From Anoplolepis gracilipes (Eukaryota; Arthropoda; Insecta; Hymenoptera; Formicidae), in contig NC_132970.1 in NCBI RefSeq assembly GCF_047496725.1, positions 17,226,501 through 17,290,500 of the forward strand: DNA of 64,000 bases, in the 5' to 3' direction. Of the stretch, positions 20,942-33,284 are shown one piece after another. A model generated the notes under the pieces. It saw nothing but the letters and a program-made list of their open reading frames with translations, did not search any database and had not been told where the DNA came from. Position numbers and translations under genes: made by a program. Position 1 is the stretch's first letter; each line of letters begins with the position of its first letter.

Positions 20942-23900
20942 AGGCGTAAACGGCTTCCTCTTACGATAGGCAATTGCGAGAAATGTATACCATTTCGTTT
21001 GCAGTTGTTTAATTCGTGGAAATATTTAGAGTTGTTGTGAAGGATTCTCGAGAAATTGAAATATTGATAATTATTTTATAAAAATTTTAATATTATTTTA
21101 TAATAAAATTTTGGGAAAGTCAAGTTAACTGAAGTGGAACTGAAAAATCATCTATTATCTTGGCTCTCCTGAAACCCTTTATAGAAATTTAGAGAAATTC
21201 TTTAATTTGAGTCAACCTCTTCAGGTTTACGATAGCAATAGGATAAATATATATACATATAGGAGAAAATTTTATTTTATCTGGGAGTATTTTGTCGCGT
21301 TAATCAGATCCGCGTTGGCTTCTGTCCGATGCAGGAATGTAGATGCGACGCGAGATATCTCCCAGTCATGTCCTTTGCTTTTTTCTCTTTCGTATCGGTA
21401 GAAATACCAATAGCTACCGTGGACGTTAATTGCGTCGGGCCGAGGAGAAATTTATTCCCCTTTATTTTATCTCTTTTTGCCTCGACGTTTCCAGTTAAAG
21501 ACGATTCTTAGACGAAAATCGCGGTGACCCGGGCCGAGCCGAGCTCGGGAATCATAAAATTGGGTAAATCATTGGCCGGTCCGCTGCCGGTGCTAACCGC
21601 GAGCTGAATTTCTACTCCGCCGAGGAAGAAGGTGTGGTACCACGGCTCGTGCTCTATCTCGTCCCCCTTTCCCTCGCCCCTCTCTCTCCTCGTTATGTAC
21701 TCCCCTGGCTCTGTCTTTCCGGCTGTGTCCCGGGTGTTAGGTGCGTATAAACACGGGCAGGTATAGAAACCGCAGGTAAAACCCATGGTGGTCGGTGGCC
21801 GAGTCGCCAGATAAACTTTACTGCATATAGGTAACACGTACAGGTAGGTACGCAATCTCTTCGGACACGCGCTGTAAACGGCACGATGGTCATCCGCTAT
21901 CGCAATGATGATTCGCGAAATCCGCACCTTAAGGAACGAATCCCCTCACCGCTATTGCTTCGGCGAAAATCCGCGTTGGCAATCATGCAAATTTAGCGGG
22001 CAAAGATATTCGATTTCGCGGAGAGCGGGAGATCCTCTCCGCGATATTGGCGATGATCTCACGTGAGGAAAGCATTTCGCGGAATATTTTATTCCTGATA
22101 ACTTATTTTTATCGCATGTGGTTTTCTAATTAATTTCATATCGTCTTACTTGATGAGCAAAATTTAAAAAAATTAGGCGATATGCGTAACCATCGCATTG
22201 TCTCGAATTATCGAATAATGACTCGGTTAATCAGAAATATTTTCCTCGATGGCGCGAGAGAAAACGACATATAATATCTGTTTAAATGCAATTCTGTAGA
22301 ATGTAGAGGGAACGTTGCATCTTCCTTTATAGCAGCCTTAAATGATTATTGCTACAGAATTCTACACGACAGTTGGCAGGTGTTAATGCGGTAGGATTCT
22401 TTGGAAGCCGTAAAGAAGTGAAAAAAAAATCAAACAACTTGACGATTCGCGATGAAGATTGCAGGATACGCGCATGCGTATCTATCACAAAGAGGTGTTT
22501 CGATTTTATCCCAATTTTAAATTCATAATTGGCATACAGCTGCGTGTGTTTGCGTTTGCATATATTGTATTATATATACTTTATTCATATTTCCGTGTTG
22601 TTAATTAGATGTACGAATTTTCCGAACGAAACATAGTGGCGGAAACGTCACGCGACGTATGAAAAAAAAAAACCCTGCAGACAGAGTGTGCTAGAGAGGA
22701 GATACAGCGAGATGAGAAAGACGGAGAGAAACGACATGCAGGTGCTGGTCGATTCGTGTCGTAGGTACGCATGCATCGGCCTCGGCGAAGACGAATCCAT
22801 TAGCCGTGAACGCGGATTGAGCAATAAACCAACTGGGAGGTAAGTCGACTCGGGGCCCGGTCGTCTCGCCTCCTCCCGAGAGAGAGAGATCCTTCCTCTT
22901 CTATATCCGCCGTCGTGTGGTTTCGGTTCGCCTCTTATTCCTGTTGGGCCCGCATTCCCATACAAGATGTCGCGCCGATAAAAGTTCCCGAAGACTCGTG
23001 GTCTCCCTTTCTCCGAGGGGCCCACCCCGAGTAATTCATTTAAATATTCCCGGAGGTGGTCGCACGACAAATTACTCTCACGAAACCTTCGCACGACAGC
23101 CAAAAGTTCCGTCGGGACCGTTGTAGGCCTATCTCCATTGAGAGATCTCCCTCTCCCTTTCTCCGTCTCGCACCCCTCCCCCCCCCCCCGCAACCCTTGT
23201 CCCTCTGCTTGGTCTCTTATCCTCTCACGATCGTTTCGTCTTCCTTCTTTCATCGGCATTAGGTCCCTCTGACTCTCGTCCCCCCCCCCTCTCCTCCACG
23301 CGACATAAAACCTGGTGACACTTCTCACCCTTCTTAAGAGGCACCTCTCCGGCACGAGCTGGTCATCCAGCGAGACTCCGCGGAGATGAGGAGGAGACGA
23401 GTATAAAGCATCCATGGCGCATCGCGGGGTATCTTATCTCTATCGGTATCTCCGTTAGGGTTGTTTCGATCGACATCAAAGTAATAACGTATTCCACGGC
23501 CACGCGTCCCACGGTGGCATTTGTTTAGCGCTGATATTATGATTCCCTTTGCTACTAATGATGCACATAATTAGTATTGGTATTTATACTGATACAAAAT
23601 TATCAAGAAAACTGAATTCTTTGTTACTGAAAAGACACCAATCTTTCTTTTAAAGTTTTAAAAATAAAGACAAGAATTCTTATTCTCAACTCGGATCGCA
23701 CGCTTTCGCGCGTATTAAAAAAAATAGCAAAAATTATTTAATTTTTTTTCTCAATAAGTGGGAAAAACAATCTTGGCCATTAATGTTATAATTTTGTTAT
23801 TTTATTAAAAATTCTAAATATTGAACGTATTATTTAGCCAAAAAATCAGACACGTAAAAAAAACATCTTTGATAAGTACGATGGATTTACCGAATTGAAA

Positions 23901-25960
23901 TCGCCAAAGTTGACTTTCGGTCAACTATGCAAGAAATAGTCTGCAACAACGCATATCTCAAAGCAAGATCTTTTCTCCGACACATTTCTTGGCGAACGAC
24001 CTAATCGTCATCTCGAGGATCCGGTCAGGGATAGTGCGTTGCCGTGTCGCTCTGTTCGTGTGTGGGATACGGGTTTCCGGAAGCGCGTGAAGATCCAAAA
24101 GTGGCAGGGACGTCGAGAGCGTGTCTTTACCCTAAACTTGCTAGACGCGACAACCCCTCGTAAATAAAGTGTCGGGATGCATCTCGGACCGCAGGGTGGC
24201 TAATATATCTCACGACTCGGTTAATTGACCCGACGAGCCTCGCGTACGGTTTCATCCGTGTATCCAATTCGTCTTGACACCTCCTTTTGGGGTTACCTCC
24301 GTGGTGTATAAGTCTTCTACAGGTAAAAAGAATGCGCGCGCTTTGTTTCGTATCGCCTCGGAAATCGCCCGGCCATTTCCGGATAATGAAGACCTCGTGA
24401 AAGAACGCGCGTGAATAATCCCTGACTTTGAGGAGCGCGTCTTTGTGCGTATAATGACGTATATACACATGTGTATAGTAATCATATAATGATACGTATA
24501 AATAGTACGTTTTGGAAGCAATGCTTGATTGGTTGACACTTTCCTTTCTATAATTTATTTTTAATGAAAATTCTAGAATTGTTTAAATTGATAAAATTTA
24601 TTTGTCTCATATTTATCCTGTCACAAGATATTCTATTAAATTTACAATAAATTAATTGCACACAGTATGTCCAATGACACATCGTAATCGCAATCTTATT
24701 TTCAAAGCCGATAAAAGTTCCGTTTCCTTTTCTCTTTCTCTTTTATATCCCGACTATATCTGCACTAAAAAAAAAAAATAATATTTCCCATGAAATGACG
24801 TAAAAATCCAAGTGCATGAACGGTTCGCGGAATCAATTACCGTCCGTTTTGCTCGATAGCTTCGCCATTAATCATGCTCGCGCGCCGTGCACGATTGTTT
24901 TTTACATTGGTGAAATTGCACGTTTGTGATCCGAGCTGCCAAAAAGTGGGTCATCGAGTCATGGGACGGGAACCGTCTCTCTCCGCGAGAGCGCGAACGT
25001 GGCCGTCATTACGATTACTCGCGCGTATCCCACGCACGTGAGGATCGATACGTGGTTAATTACGCGGGGAGGACTTTACGACGTCGACTTGACTCGAGGT
25101 CGGAATCGCCTCGGGCGATGCGCGTCGTCGGCCATCAGTAATAGTAAGCGCGTGAATGCACGGCACTTTTTATAGTCGCTCCGCGTATCGAATAAAATTA
25201 AGCGACAATTAATCGGGATACGAGACAGCGTGCGGGGGGAAGGGAGGGGGATAATGAGATTTAAATAAAATTCAAAAAATACGCATCAGCCCATCTTTGA
25301 TGTATTCGGACCTCTCGGGCAATCTATTATCCAAGACTCTACTTTAATAATAAGACAAAAATAGAATTCGCAACACACGTGATTTAAAATTAAGATTACG
25401 GTATATACACACGCGCTTATTAATATTTAGCATCTTTCATAAGATTCTTTCCTGATTTAAAAGTTTGGATAACGTTAGAGATAGCAGATTGCAAAATCGA
25501 TGTACACATTTTTCATCTCGAAGCACATTGTCTATAATATAATTAGTACGGTTCGTATCTTATAATGTATCCTTCTGTTCCCGTTACTTCGATGCGAGAG
25601 ACTAATCTGCGCGCGTTTTATGAACGGACATTGACTGTCGTAAAATCCCGGAGATTAAATTATACGACGCGTCGCACGCGCTCGTCAGATATCGGGATTG
25701 CTAATTTTTTTTTTTTCTTTTTTTTGCACGCTACCATTTCATGCCAGTGGTGGAGAGGCATTGGCATTACGGATCGTCTGTGGGATCTCGCGAATAAAAG
25801 AGGGATGGGGAGATCGCACACACACGGTCATTTGAGCGAAGAAAATTCTGATTACGCAACGACGACGGGGCTCGTTCGGTTCGCTGGCTGGAACGTCGTC
25901 TCCAAGGAAGGAAGATAGATGAAAATCGTGCGAGACAAGAGACTGCATAAGAAGGTGGAC
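20942..25960. other. Intergenic sequence with GC-rich islands, no supported gene
   Basis: AT-rich sequence alternates with GC-rich islands at about 21400-22060, 22620-23450 and 23980-24420. A 255-codon frame on the minus strand (22648-23415) and a 139-codon frame (21508-21927) are open, but they are arginine/serine/glycine-rich with no recognisable domain. Long frames are expected by chance in CpG-rich DNA. C-runs lie near 23177-23191 and 23280-23289. Confidence 0.5.
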
Positions 25961-25990
25961 GGGGGCGGGGGCGGGGGCGGGGGCGGGGGC
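25961..25990 (+). repeat. (GGGGGC)5 tract, potential G-quadruplex
   Basis: Five GGGGGC units in tandem carry five G5 runs with single-base loops on the plus strand. Composition of this kind is known to favour very stable G-quadruplexes. Confidence 0.85.
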
Positions 25991-26156
25991 GACGGCCGGG
26001 GTGGCGAGGGAGAGGAGGAGATGGGACGGGAGGTCGCCCACGCACGCGTAGGATAATTGCACGCGTGATTCTCCCTCGGTGTGCGCGATTCTCTCCTCTT
26101 CCTTCCCTATCTTTCCTTCCCTCGTCCCCCCGCCTCGTTCTCTGCCTTCACGCACT

Positions 26157-26162
26157 CGTGCA

Positions 26163-26201
<39 letters not shown>

Positions 26202-26234
26202 ATGCGTGCGTGCGTGCGTGCGTGCATGCATGCG
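26157..26234. repeat. (TGCG)n tetranucleotide microsatellite
   Basis: About 75 bp of GTGC/GTGCG-type repeat is interrupted by a few CATG steps. It generates open frames of alternating Ala/Cys/Val/Arg or His/Ala/Arg/Thr on both strands, which should not be read as genes. Confidence 0.85.
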
Positions 26235-28193
26235 TATATACACGCGAGTTAGCATCTGCATGCGAGAGAGGCCCGCTCGTAAGGAGAGAGTCCAGCGGCC
26301 GGGACGAGGGGAGGAGGACGAGGGAGGGCGAGGGGAGAGAGGAGTGGAAGCGCTCGAGGAGGAGGTCAGAGGTCAGCCGCACTCTCGACGAGGCAGACGC
26401 GACGCCCACCGAGCGACACCCACGCGAAAATCCTTCTCCACGAAGCCCTCTCGTCTTCTTCACCTCTTCTTCTTTCTTCCTTCTTCATCTCCTCTTCTTC
26501 TTCTTCTCCTCCTCGCACGTCCTTTTCGTTTCTTTTCCCCCTGGCTTCCCCCCTTTTGCTCGCGCTTTCTTTCGCCTCTTCTTTCGCTCCTTGCGCTCGT
26601 GTGTCCACGAAACACGCCGACCTCCTCGCGAGGGTTTCATCTTTGGACCAGACTGTACAGTTACATGCCAAATTCTCGACATGTCAACGGGAATATATTT
26701 CGATATTTTGCGTTTGCGTCGAGTAATCATATGTCTGCTCGTGAGCCAAGGATAAATGATGAAAGTTTTGTTTACGTTTAACGCAGAAAAAGATTGCTGT
26801 TATAAAATATAGTTGTATTTAAGCATCAAACAAATCTAATAATATATATCTTTCAAGGATGACAATTTAAAGTTGACAATCAATGTGACCTCGACTCTTG
26901 TTTCGAAGAATATGAAGTACCACAGCAATATTTTATTTATTCTTTATTCTTACCTTTCGGCTTAGGATGGCTTCCAGCTTACAAGTTTTACATAACCATT
27001 TCATATCTTGAAATATATATATCTAAATCTAAATATAGCAGAGCAATATTAAAGTTTACATTAAATCGCAATTTTCTCTTAATGAAAAACTGTTTGTAAA
27101 AGATTTTATAAAAGTATCTCACATCCTAAAATATAGTTAAAATCAAATAAAATTATATGCGCAATTAAAAGTTGTTAGGTATATATTTATGCGACATTTA
27201 AGAATATAAGCAACAAATTTTTCTCTAATCATTAAGACGTATAAGCTTCACTAATGCTACAGCGAGAGTTACAATTGCAACACGTGCATCGCGTAACGGA
27301 GTTATGAGTTCGCAGGAGGGAGACCGCGACGTACAGTCGCTTATTCGTGCCATAAATCGAGACGATACGCGCGAACGATGAGGGGGGCCCGTTGTCCCCC
27401 TGTTCGCGTTACGAGATGCTCGCGTAACCAGATGCGCGCGCGCGCGCGCGCATGCCGGTGACGAGCCAGGAAACGGCGGCATTAAATCAACAGGCGAAAT
27501 TTATCGCTAATATCTTTCCGACGCGCAGTTAACTGTCGCGCGGTCGTTAGCGGTGACAAAAGATTCGTAATTTATCGAGTCCCGGGGGTTTCAACCGGGG
27601 CCCCGGGGCCCCGGGGTAAAGTCTTCCGCGCGGATGCTAAACTTTCCGTTTATGACTCTCCTCGATGGGATCGAGCGAGGCGATTCCTCTCGCGACTCCT
27701 TTGTACGCGCAGCGTGAAACTGCGCTGCTTACACGACGGCGAACGTCATCCCCGACGCCCATTTACTCTTCCTCCTCCGTCTTCCTGAATTCGATTATCC
27801 GCTCGTCCGCCGCGAGAGAGACGCCGGACTGGTCAATCGTGCCGCGTGAGAGATGCTCGGCGTTTATAGCGCACATTGAGGAAACGTTATTAACGAGCCT
27901 TTCGCGATCAAGACATTTCTCTTCTCGTGTGCGCGAGTTGACGACCGAGCCGCGCGCGATTTCTCGTCGGCGATTTTACGCGCGAAAGACGACTCGTGTG
28001 CGAACTCTGTAAACCACTCTCTCTACATATACTTGGAACGGAAAGAGAGTCTCCTCGTGGGAAGTCAAGCACAACGGTCTATTAAACCTTTACAAATCAA
28101 GTTTCTAATATCTCTGAATAAATATCACGTGATTGTCAAAATAATCAATGACAATCTTTCTTCGTAATTAATTGTAATGTTTACGTTTATGTA
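26235..28193. other. Intergenic sequence, GC-rich then AT-rich, no supported gene
   Basis: Polypurine and polypyrimidine sequence to 26600, then AT-rich to 27240, then a CpG-rich block at 27240-28020. The CpG block has a CG run near 27438-27451 and a CCGGGGCCCC-type self-complementary tract at 27595-27616. Open frames are low-complexity or lack domains. Confidence 0.55.
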
Positions 28194-28195
28194 TA

Positions 28196-28759
28196 GGGTA
28201 AACTCGGGTAAGATGGCCATAGTTTTTTAAAATGCAAAAGACATACTTTTATTTTTCTTATTTTTTAATAGTGTTTGACATATTATTTTCACTGAAGCTT
28301 ACATTACGTAATATTATCGAAATTAAAAGGAAAATATTTCATAGAAATTTTATAATATCAAGATAATTCGACATAAGCATTGGCCATCCTACCCAACTTT
28401 TAAAGAAAAGATGACCATAGCGACGGAAAGATGGCCATAATATTTATAAAAAAATAATGAAAACGAAAATATAAATTATAGGTCATATAACCATTTACAT
28501 ATCTTTATAATATGTCTAACGTCGATTACGATAGCTTAACTGTAATTTATTGGACGTTATAACAGTTTTTAGTGGACAAATGAAAAACTTTGCAGATAGT
28601 CAAAAGTAACAATATGATATAAGATTCACAATATCGTTATTTCGAACAATGTATGCACATAACTATCGTAAATATCGATTATCTTTGATAATGACTAAAA
28701 AAGCGCATTACGTAGCGATTATTGAAAAAATTACAGCCTATGGCCATCATAGTTTACCC
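28196..28759 (-). mobile_element. GGGTAAAC-family MITE, copy 1 (inverted)
   Basis: This 564-bp unit is flanked by TA. It starts GGGTAAACTCGGGTAAGATG and ends in the reverse complement of a similar ~25-bp sequence. It is the reverse of the three other copies in the window. Near its centre are two further inward and outward copies of the GATGGCCAT core. No open frame of note. TA flanks and short inverted ends suggest a Tc1/mariner-type non-autonomous element. The strand is relative to the other copies. Confidence 0.85.
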
Positions 28760-28761
28760 TA

Positions 28762-30777
28762 TGTGTAATTATAATATTGTTGATTATGTCATAAATATCT
28801 TTATTCAATCGTTAATTTAATTTAAAAACCATGAGAAAATCAGCAGCATAAGTGAAATCGTTTAATCTATAAGAGACAGAAATGATTCTGTAATATATTT
28901 CATATCGTTTCGTAGATTTGTTTCGCGACGAAGCCACGCGATGCAAATGCGAGGATAGCTGTATCCACAAGTATTTAGCACCAGCTCAGAAAGAAAGGAG
29001 TTTAATCCATCGCGAAGGAATAAACCACGATGGGCTGGAAAGCATTACGAGGGATTACACCGGTAAGTCTGGACTAACTGGCAGCCTGACGTCATAATCT
29101 TAAGAAATATTCGGGCGACTACTTCGACGCTTCGTTCTTTTCGCCCGTCTTTCCTTCTCCCTTCCGCCCACGATTATAGATTGTGGATCGAAGCCAATAC
29201 CACGGGTGTGGAAGGAGAAAAGTGACGCGAGTAAGGATGAGAGAAAGAGAAGGAAAGAGAAGGAAGAAAAGACGGCGTGTGAAGATCGAACGAGCACGAG
29301 CGAGGAAGGAACAGTTAGACGAAGAAGGAATTTATTATACTCCTGAGAATTTGAGGGTAAAGACTGACGGGGAAGAGAGAGATCTGGACACGATCTACGG
29401 TAAATGCTCCAGCAGATCCTCGAGGTGATCACCAAGATTTTCGAATCGATCAATTAAGCGGCGTGTGGGAACCGTCCGGTCCAGTCTCGTCCGTCCGTCC
29501 ATCCGATCAGAACCAAAAAATCAGATGTTGATCTCTCGCAAACCTGTAATCCTCCCGAAAGGAAGAGGGGCCTCGGCTTCGAGACGGAATTCCCTTTTCT
29601 TCCCCGTCTGTTCTCCTCCCTTTCGGGATCACCAGATATGACGGAGAGGATAAATAAAGTTGTACGGAAGTAAAAAGACTCTCATGTAAATTTTTTTATT
29701 GCAAAATATAAATAAAATTCTACAAGTATTTTTTATCCTAGTTATTGTCTGACATAATAATAATATTACCTCATATTATTTCGATTAATGACAAGATATT
29801 AAGAAAACATTTCGACAAAAATTTAAACCGCCATTTTTCGTGTCCTTGTTTTAGTTTTGTTGTTTATTTAAAACTAATTACATAATACATTTAAATAATT
29901 CTTTTTTTCAAAATCAAGTACAAATTACAACTACACTAGCGTACTTCAAGGAGGAGTCTAAAAGAAATTACAATTCAATTACATTTCGATTAAACATATA
30001 AAAAAATGACACGTGCATTGTGTATAGGAAAACATTAATACTTTTCAATATATTTATATACATTTTATACGCGCCCAAAATGATAGATAATTTCAAATGA
30101 AGATATTTACAAGAAAGTCTACATATATCCTGCAATCTTGAAAAGAACGGGTTCAATTGTCATAATCCATTTATTAGGAATGTAAACAAACTCGCGAAAT
30201 ACTCGGCAGTGGCGCGACGTCATCGTATTTTTTCGAAATAACTATAGTGACGTCAGCGAGTGCACATGGTCGTCGTCGTTGCCGTTACCGTCCCCGTCTC
30301 CGTCCCCGTCCCCATACGCGTGTCATCATTATCTCGCGGCGGCGAACGAGCAGAAGACGTAACGTAAATCCGCGGCATTGTCGACCTCAGCGGTAGGGAA
30401 ACCAGATGCGTTTACCCTCTCGCGGACAGAGAGATCGAGGCTTAATCTCGCGCCGCGAGACGGGACCCTAAACACACAGAGCGTGAATACGATGATCTTA
30501 AATTCTCGCGAGGGCCCTACTCGATTACCTGCCCACGCGATTTCTCGAAGCTAACCCGAGCATCAGGACGAAACACGGGGTAGGAAACATCGGAAGAATA
30601 CGAGATAACATGGGCGCGGATGGAGAAGGGAAGAAGAGAAAGAAGCGAAGGGGCGGAGAGGGGGCGCAGTGGGAAAGGGAGAAACGTAAGGAGGGATGAT
30701 GGGCGGGGAGGACGAGGTAGGAGATGAGTGTGTATCCGTGACAAGAGACTAGATCTACGCCGGTGGGACCACACGTG

Positions 30778-30808
<31 letters not shown>

Positions 30809-30850
30809 GACTACGACGACGACGACGACGACGACTACGACGACGACTAC

Positions 30851-30882
<32 letters not shown>

Positions 30883-31730
30883 CGAGAAGACGACGACAAG
30901 AGTATGTTTTCTGGATACCCGGGATAATTTTTGGTCATTCCGGAGGCTGCGGATATCTCGCTGCAACGAGGCGTAAGAAATATCCGAGGAATCGCGGCAA
31001 GCTGCTGCTTTTCTCTTTTCTTTTTTTTCTTTCTCTTTCTCTCTCCTCGACGATCCTGAGATTACGAGAGAACGAGGAAGAGGATTGTCCTGAACGAGGT
31101 GGCTCAATGGGCCGAAGAGGTAAAAAGGGAGAGAGAGGAAGAAGGGAGACCGAGAACGGTGGACCACCGGTGACGTCCTTGACGTTTTATCGTTATCCAG
31201 TTGATTGGGCTGAAAATTTGACGAACTGGTTCCGGCCGTTTTACCGCCGCCTCCTCCACCCCTTCTCTTCGTCTTCCCGCCTTGTCCTGTCTCTTTCCTT
31301 CGTCGCAGTTCGGGATCGCGTTCCGCGGCAGGATACGCAATCGGACAGCTCACTCAATACGACGAGATGACGCTGACGATAACACAATATATATAGAATA
31401 TTTTTGAAAGAACACGACACACACGTGGCGGCGACAGAATGCGCCCGCGCGCTCGCGCGCGCGCACAACAAGATACGCGAGGATTAATATTCGTAACGCG
31501 ATTTTGTTGGCATTTTAGCGGCCGACGCGGCCGCGAATAACGATGAGGTAGCGTTACGCCGGTTTATGCCAGCCGGATCGTACGGACCTGTACAAAAGAG
31601 GCGTTTATGCGAAAACCAGATCTACCGATGGCGCGCGAGTGGAGGAACAGCCGTTGACTCGCCGCGTTAACAAAGAGCACACGTTTCTGCATCGACAATG
31701 ACGACGCCGGGCAGCAAAAACGCGTATATA
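28762..31730. other. Intergenic sequence, no supported gene
   Basis: Mixed composition with GC-richer islands at 29050-29650 and 30200-31650. It contains a long ACG/ACA trinucleotide array described separately and polypyrimidine tracts near 31010-31060. Open frames are dominated by S, R or D/N runs. Donor-like GTAAGT at 29063 has no convincing exon before it. Confidence 0.5.
30778..30885. repeat. (ACG)n / (ACA) trinucleotide array
   Basis: About 108 bp of CGACAA units passes into CGACGA with occasional CTA interruptions. In one plus frame it reads as Asp/Asn runs and in minus frames as Ser, Arg or Val runs. No flanking conserved sequence supports translation. Confidence 0.85.
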
Positions 31731-32312
31731 TAGGGTGTTCCGGGGATTTTTTGCATTTTTCTCTCGTATATAAATTCGTGGATTAATTCAGAGTAAATTT
31801 GTCCTTCCAATAAAAATATCGAACGATAAACCGTCTTTGAATTATAATAGATTGATACTGTAGCAAAGTTTGCTGCTAACAAGAGTTTTAGGAATAAACA
31901 TAAATAATAAAAAAATAACAATCGATTGAGAGAGAAGATAATAAAATTATATACTTTCTCGTATAAATTTTCAAAGAATTTCAATTTAAAAATTATTTAA
32001 AGAGATGGCGACAAATTAAATTTCCTCTGACGATAAATTAAATTATCATTCGAAAGATTTAATAATTTAATAATTGAAATATTTTAATATATTAAATAGA
32101 AAGCAAACTACTTACAAATTATTTCTCTCTCTCTCTCTCTATAAATGAGTCAAATGTTAATGGAATAAAATTTTTCTAAATAATGCAATATGTAAAATGG
32201 AATTTATCGCAAATTTGATGACTGAAAATCAAATCCACATCTATTTAAAATTTTGTTTCTCGAAAATTAATTGCGGAATCCACGTACGATATATTTCGTT
32301 CAGAACACCCTG
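31731..32312. mobile_element. 582-bp TA-flanked MITE with GGGTGTTC ends
   Basis: The left end reads TAGGGTGTTC and the right end GAACACCCTG, inverted repeats apart from one position, with TA outside each. AGGGTGTTC-type ends are common among insect mariner-type elements. The interior is AT-rich, with a (CT)n run near 32126-32140 and no transposase. Inverted identity is short (about 9-10 bp), so confidence is moderate. Confidence 0.6.
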
Positions 32313-32314
32313 TA

Positions 32315-32724
32315 GAGGCACGAGGGCGACGAGGAACTCGCGCGCAAAGGGGACGAAGAGAAAGAGCGAGACAGGTAGAGGAGGATTGTCGCCGTTCGAG
32401 ATCCACGCGAGAGCGCCATTCTGGGCCCGGGTGGTCCCCCGTCAATCTGCCGCTCATACTGCTTTCGGCACAAATATCCTCCGAGGATGTACTGGATCCT
32501 ACCTCCCCACGCTTTTTACTTTCTTTCGACGCGGATGCATGTAACAGGGCCGTCCTTTCCCGGCTCGTTACTCCCGGCCGAAAGTAACGAGAAAAAGGAC
32601 GAGCAAAGGTCGAACCACATGAAAGAGACGGGGATTAATGCGTTCGCGAAGACGTGCAATGTGTCACTCTTCTGTCAATCGCGCGTAATAGTTGGAGTTA
32701 TAAAAATATTTCGGTACTTGTATT
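32315..32724. other. GC-rich spacer between two elements
   Basis: About 400 bp, GC-rich to 32650, with no recognisable coding content. Confidence 0.5.
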
Positions 32725-32726
32725 TA

Positions 32727-33282
32727 GGGTAAACTAAGGTATGATGGCCATAGGCTATCATTTTTTCAATAATCGCTACATAGTGCGCTTATTTACTCAT
32801 TATCAAAGATAATCGATATTTACAATAGTTTACGTGCATACATTGTTCGAAATAACGATATCGTATATCTTATATCATATTTTTACTTTTGACTATACCT
32901 GCAAAATTTTTCATTTGTCCACTGAAAACTGTTATAACGTCGAATAAATTACAGTTGAACTATCGTAATCGACGTTAGACATATTATAAAGATATGTAAA
33001 TTGTTATATGACCTATAAAAAATTTTTATTTTCGTTTCCACTATTTTTTTATAAATATTATAGTCATCTTTTCCTTAAAAGTGCGATAAGATGGCCAATG
33101 CTTATGTCGTACTATTTTAATAATATAAAATTTCTATGAAATATTTTCCTTTTAATTTCGATAATATTACGTAATTTAAGCTTCAGTGAAGATAATGTGC
33201 TAAGCACTATTAAAAAATAACAAATATAAAAATATGTTTGTTGCATTTTAAAAAACTATGGCCATCTTACCCGAGTTTACCC
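32727..33282 (+). mobile_element. GGGTAAAC-family MITE, copy 2
   Basis: This 556-bp unit is flanked by TA. It starts GGGTAAACTAAGGTATGATG and ends GAGTTTACCC. Its interior aligns throughout with the copies at 43180 and 51957 and with the reverse of 28196, including the central AGTCATCTTTTCC and GATAAGATGGCC motif pair. It is non-coding. Confidence 0.85.
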
Positions 33283-33284
33283 TA

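Noticed and set aside
21508..21927. 139-codon minus-strand frame
   Set aside because: No domain is recognised and the composition follows the GC-rich island. Protein homology would be needed to call it.
22648..23415. 255-codon minus-strand frame with an ATG start
   Set aside because: It is rich in Arg, Gly and Ser across a CpG-rich block, with no family resemblance. A long frame is expected where TAA, TAG and TGA are rare. A protein search or transcript would change this.
26065..26781. 238- and 224-codon frames across the TGCG repeat
   Set aside because: Cys-Val-Arg-Ala cycles and Ser/Phe/Leu runs arise from the microsatellite and polypyrimidine sequence.
28900..29070. Candidate exon between TTTCGTAG and CCG/GTAAGT
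   Set aside because: Splice-like signals alone are common by chance. The enclosed sequence has no long open frame and no recognised peptide.
30525..31370. Open frames of Arg, Ser or Asp runs
   Set aside because: They are created by the ACG/ACA array and polypyrimidine tracts, and have no conserved flanks.
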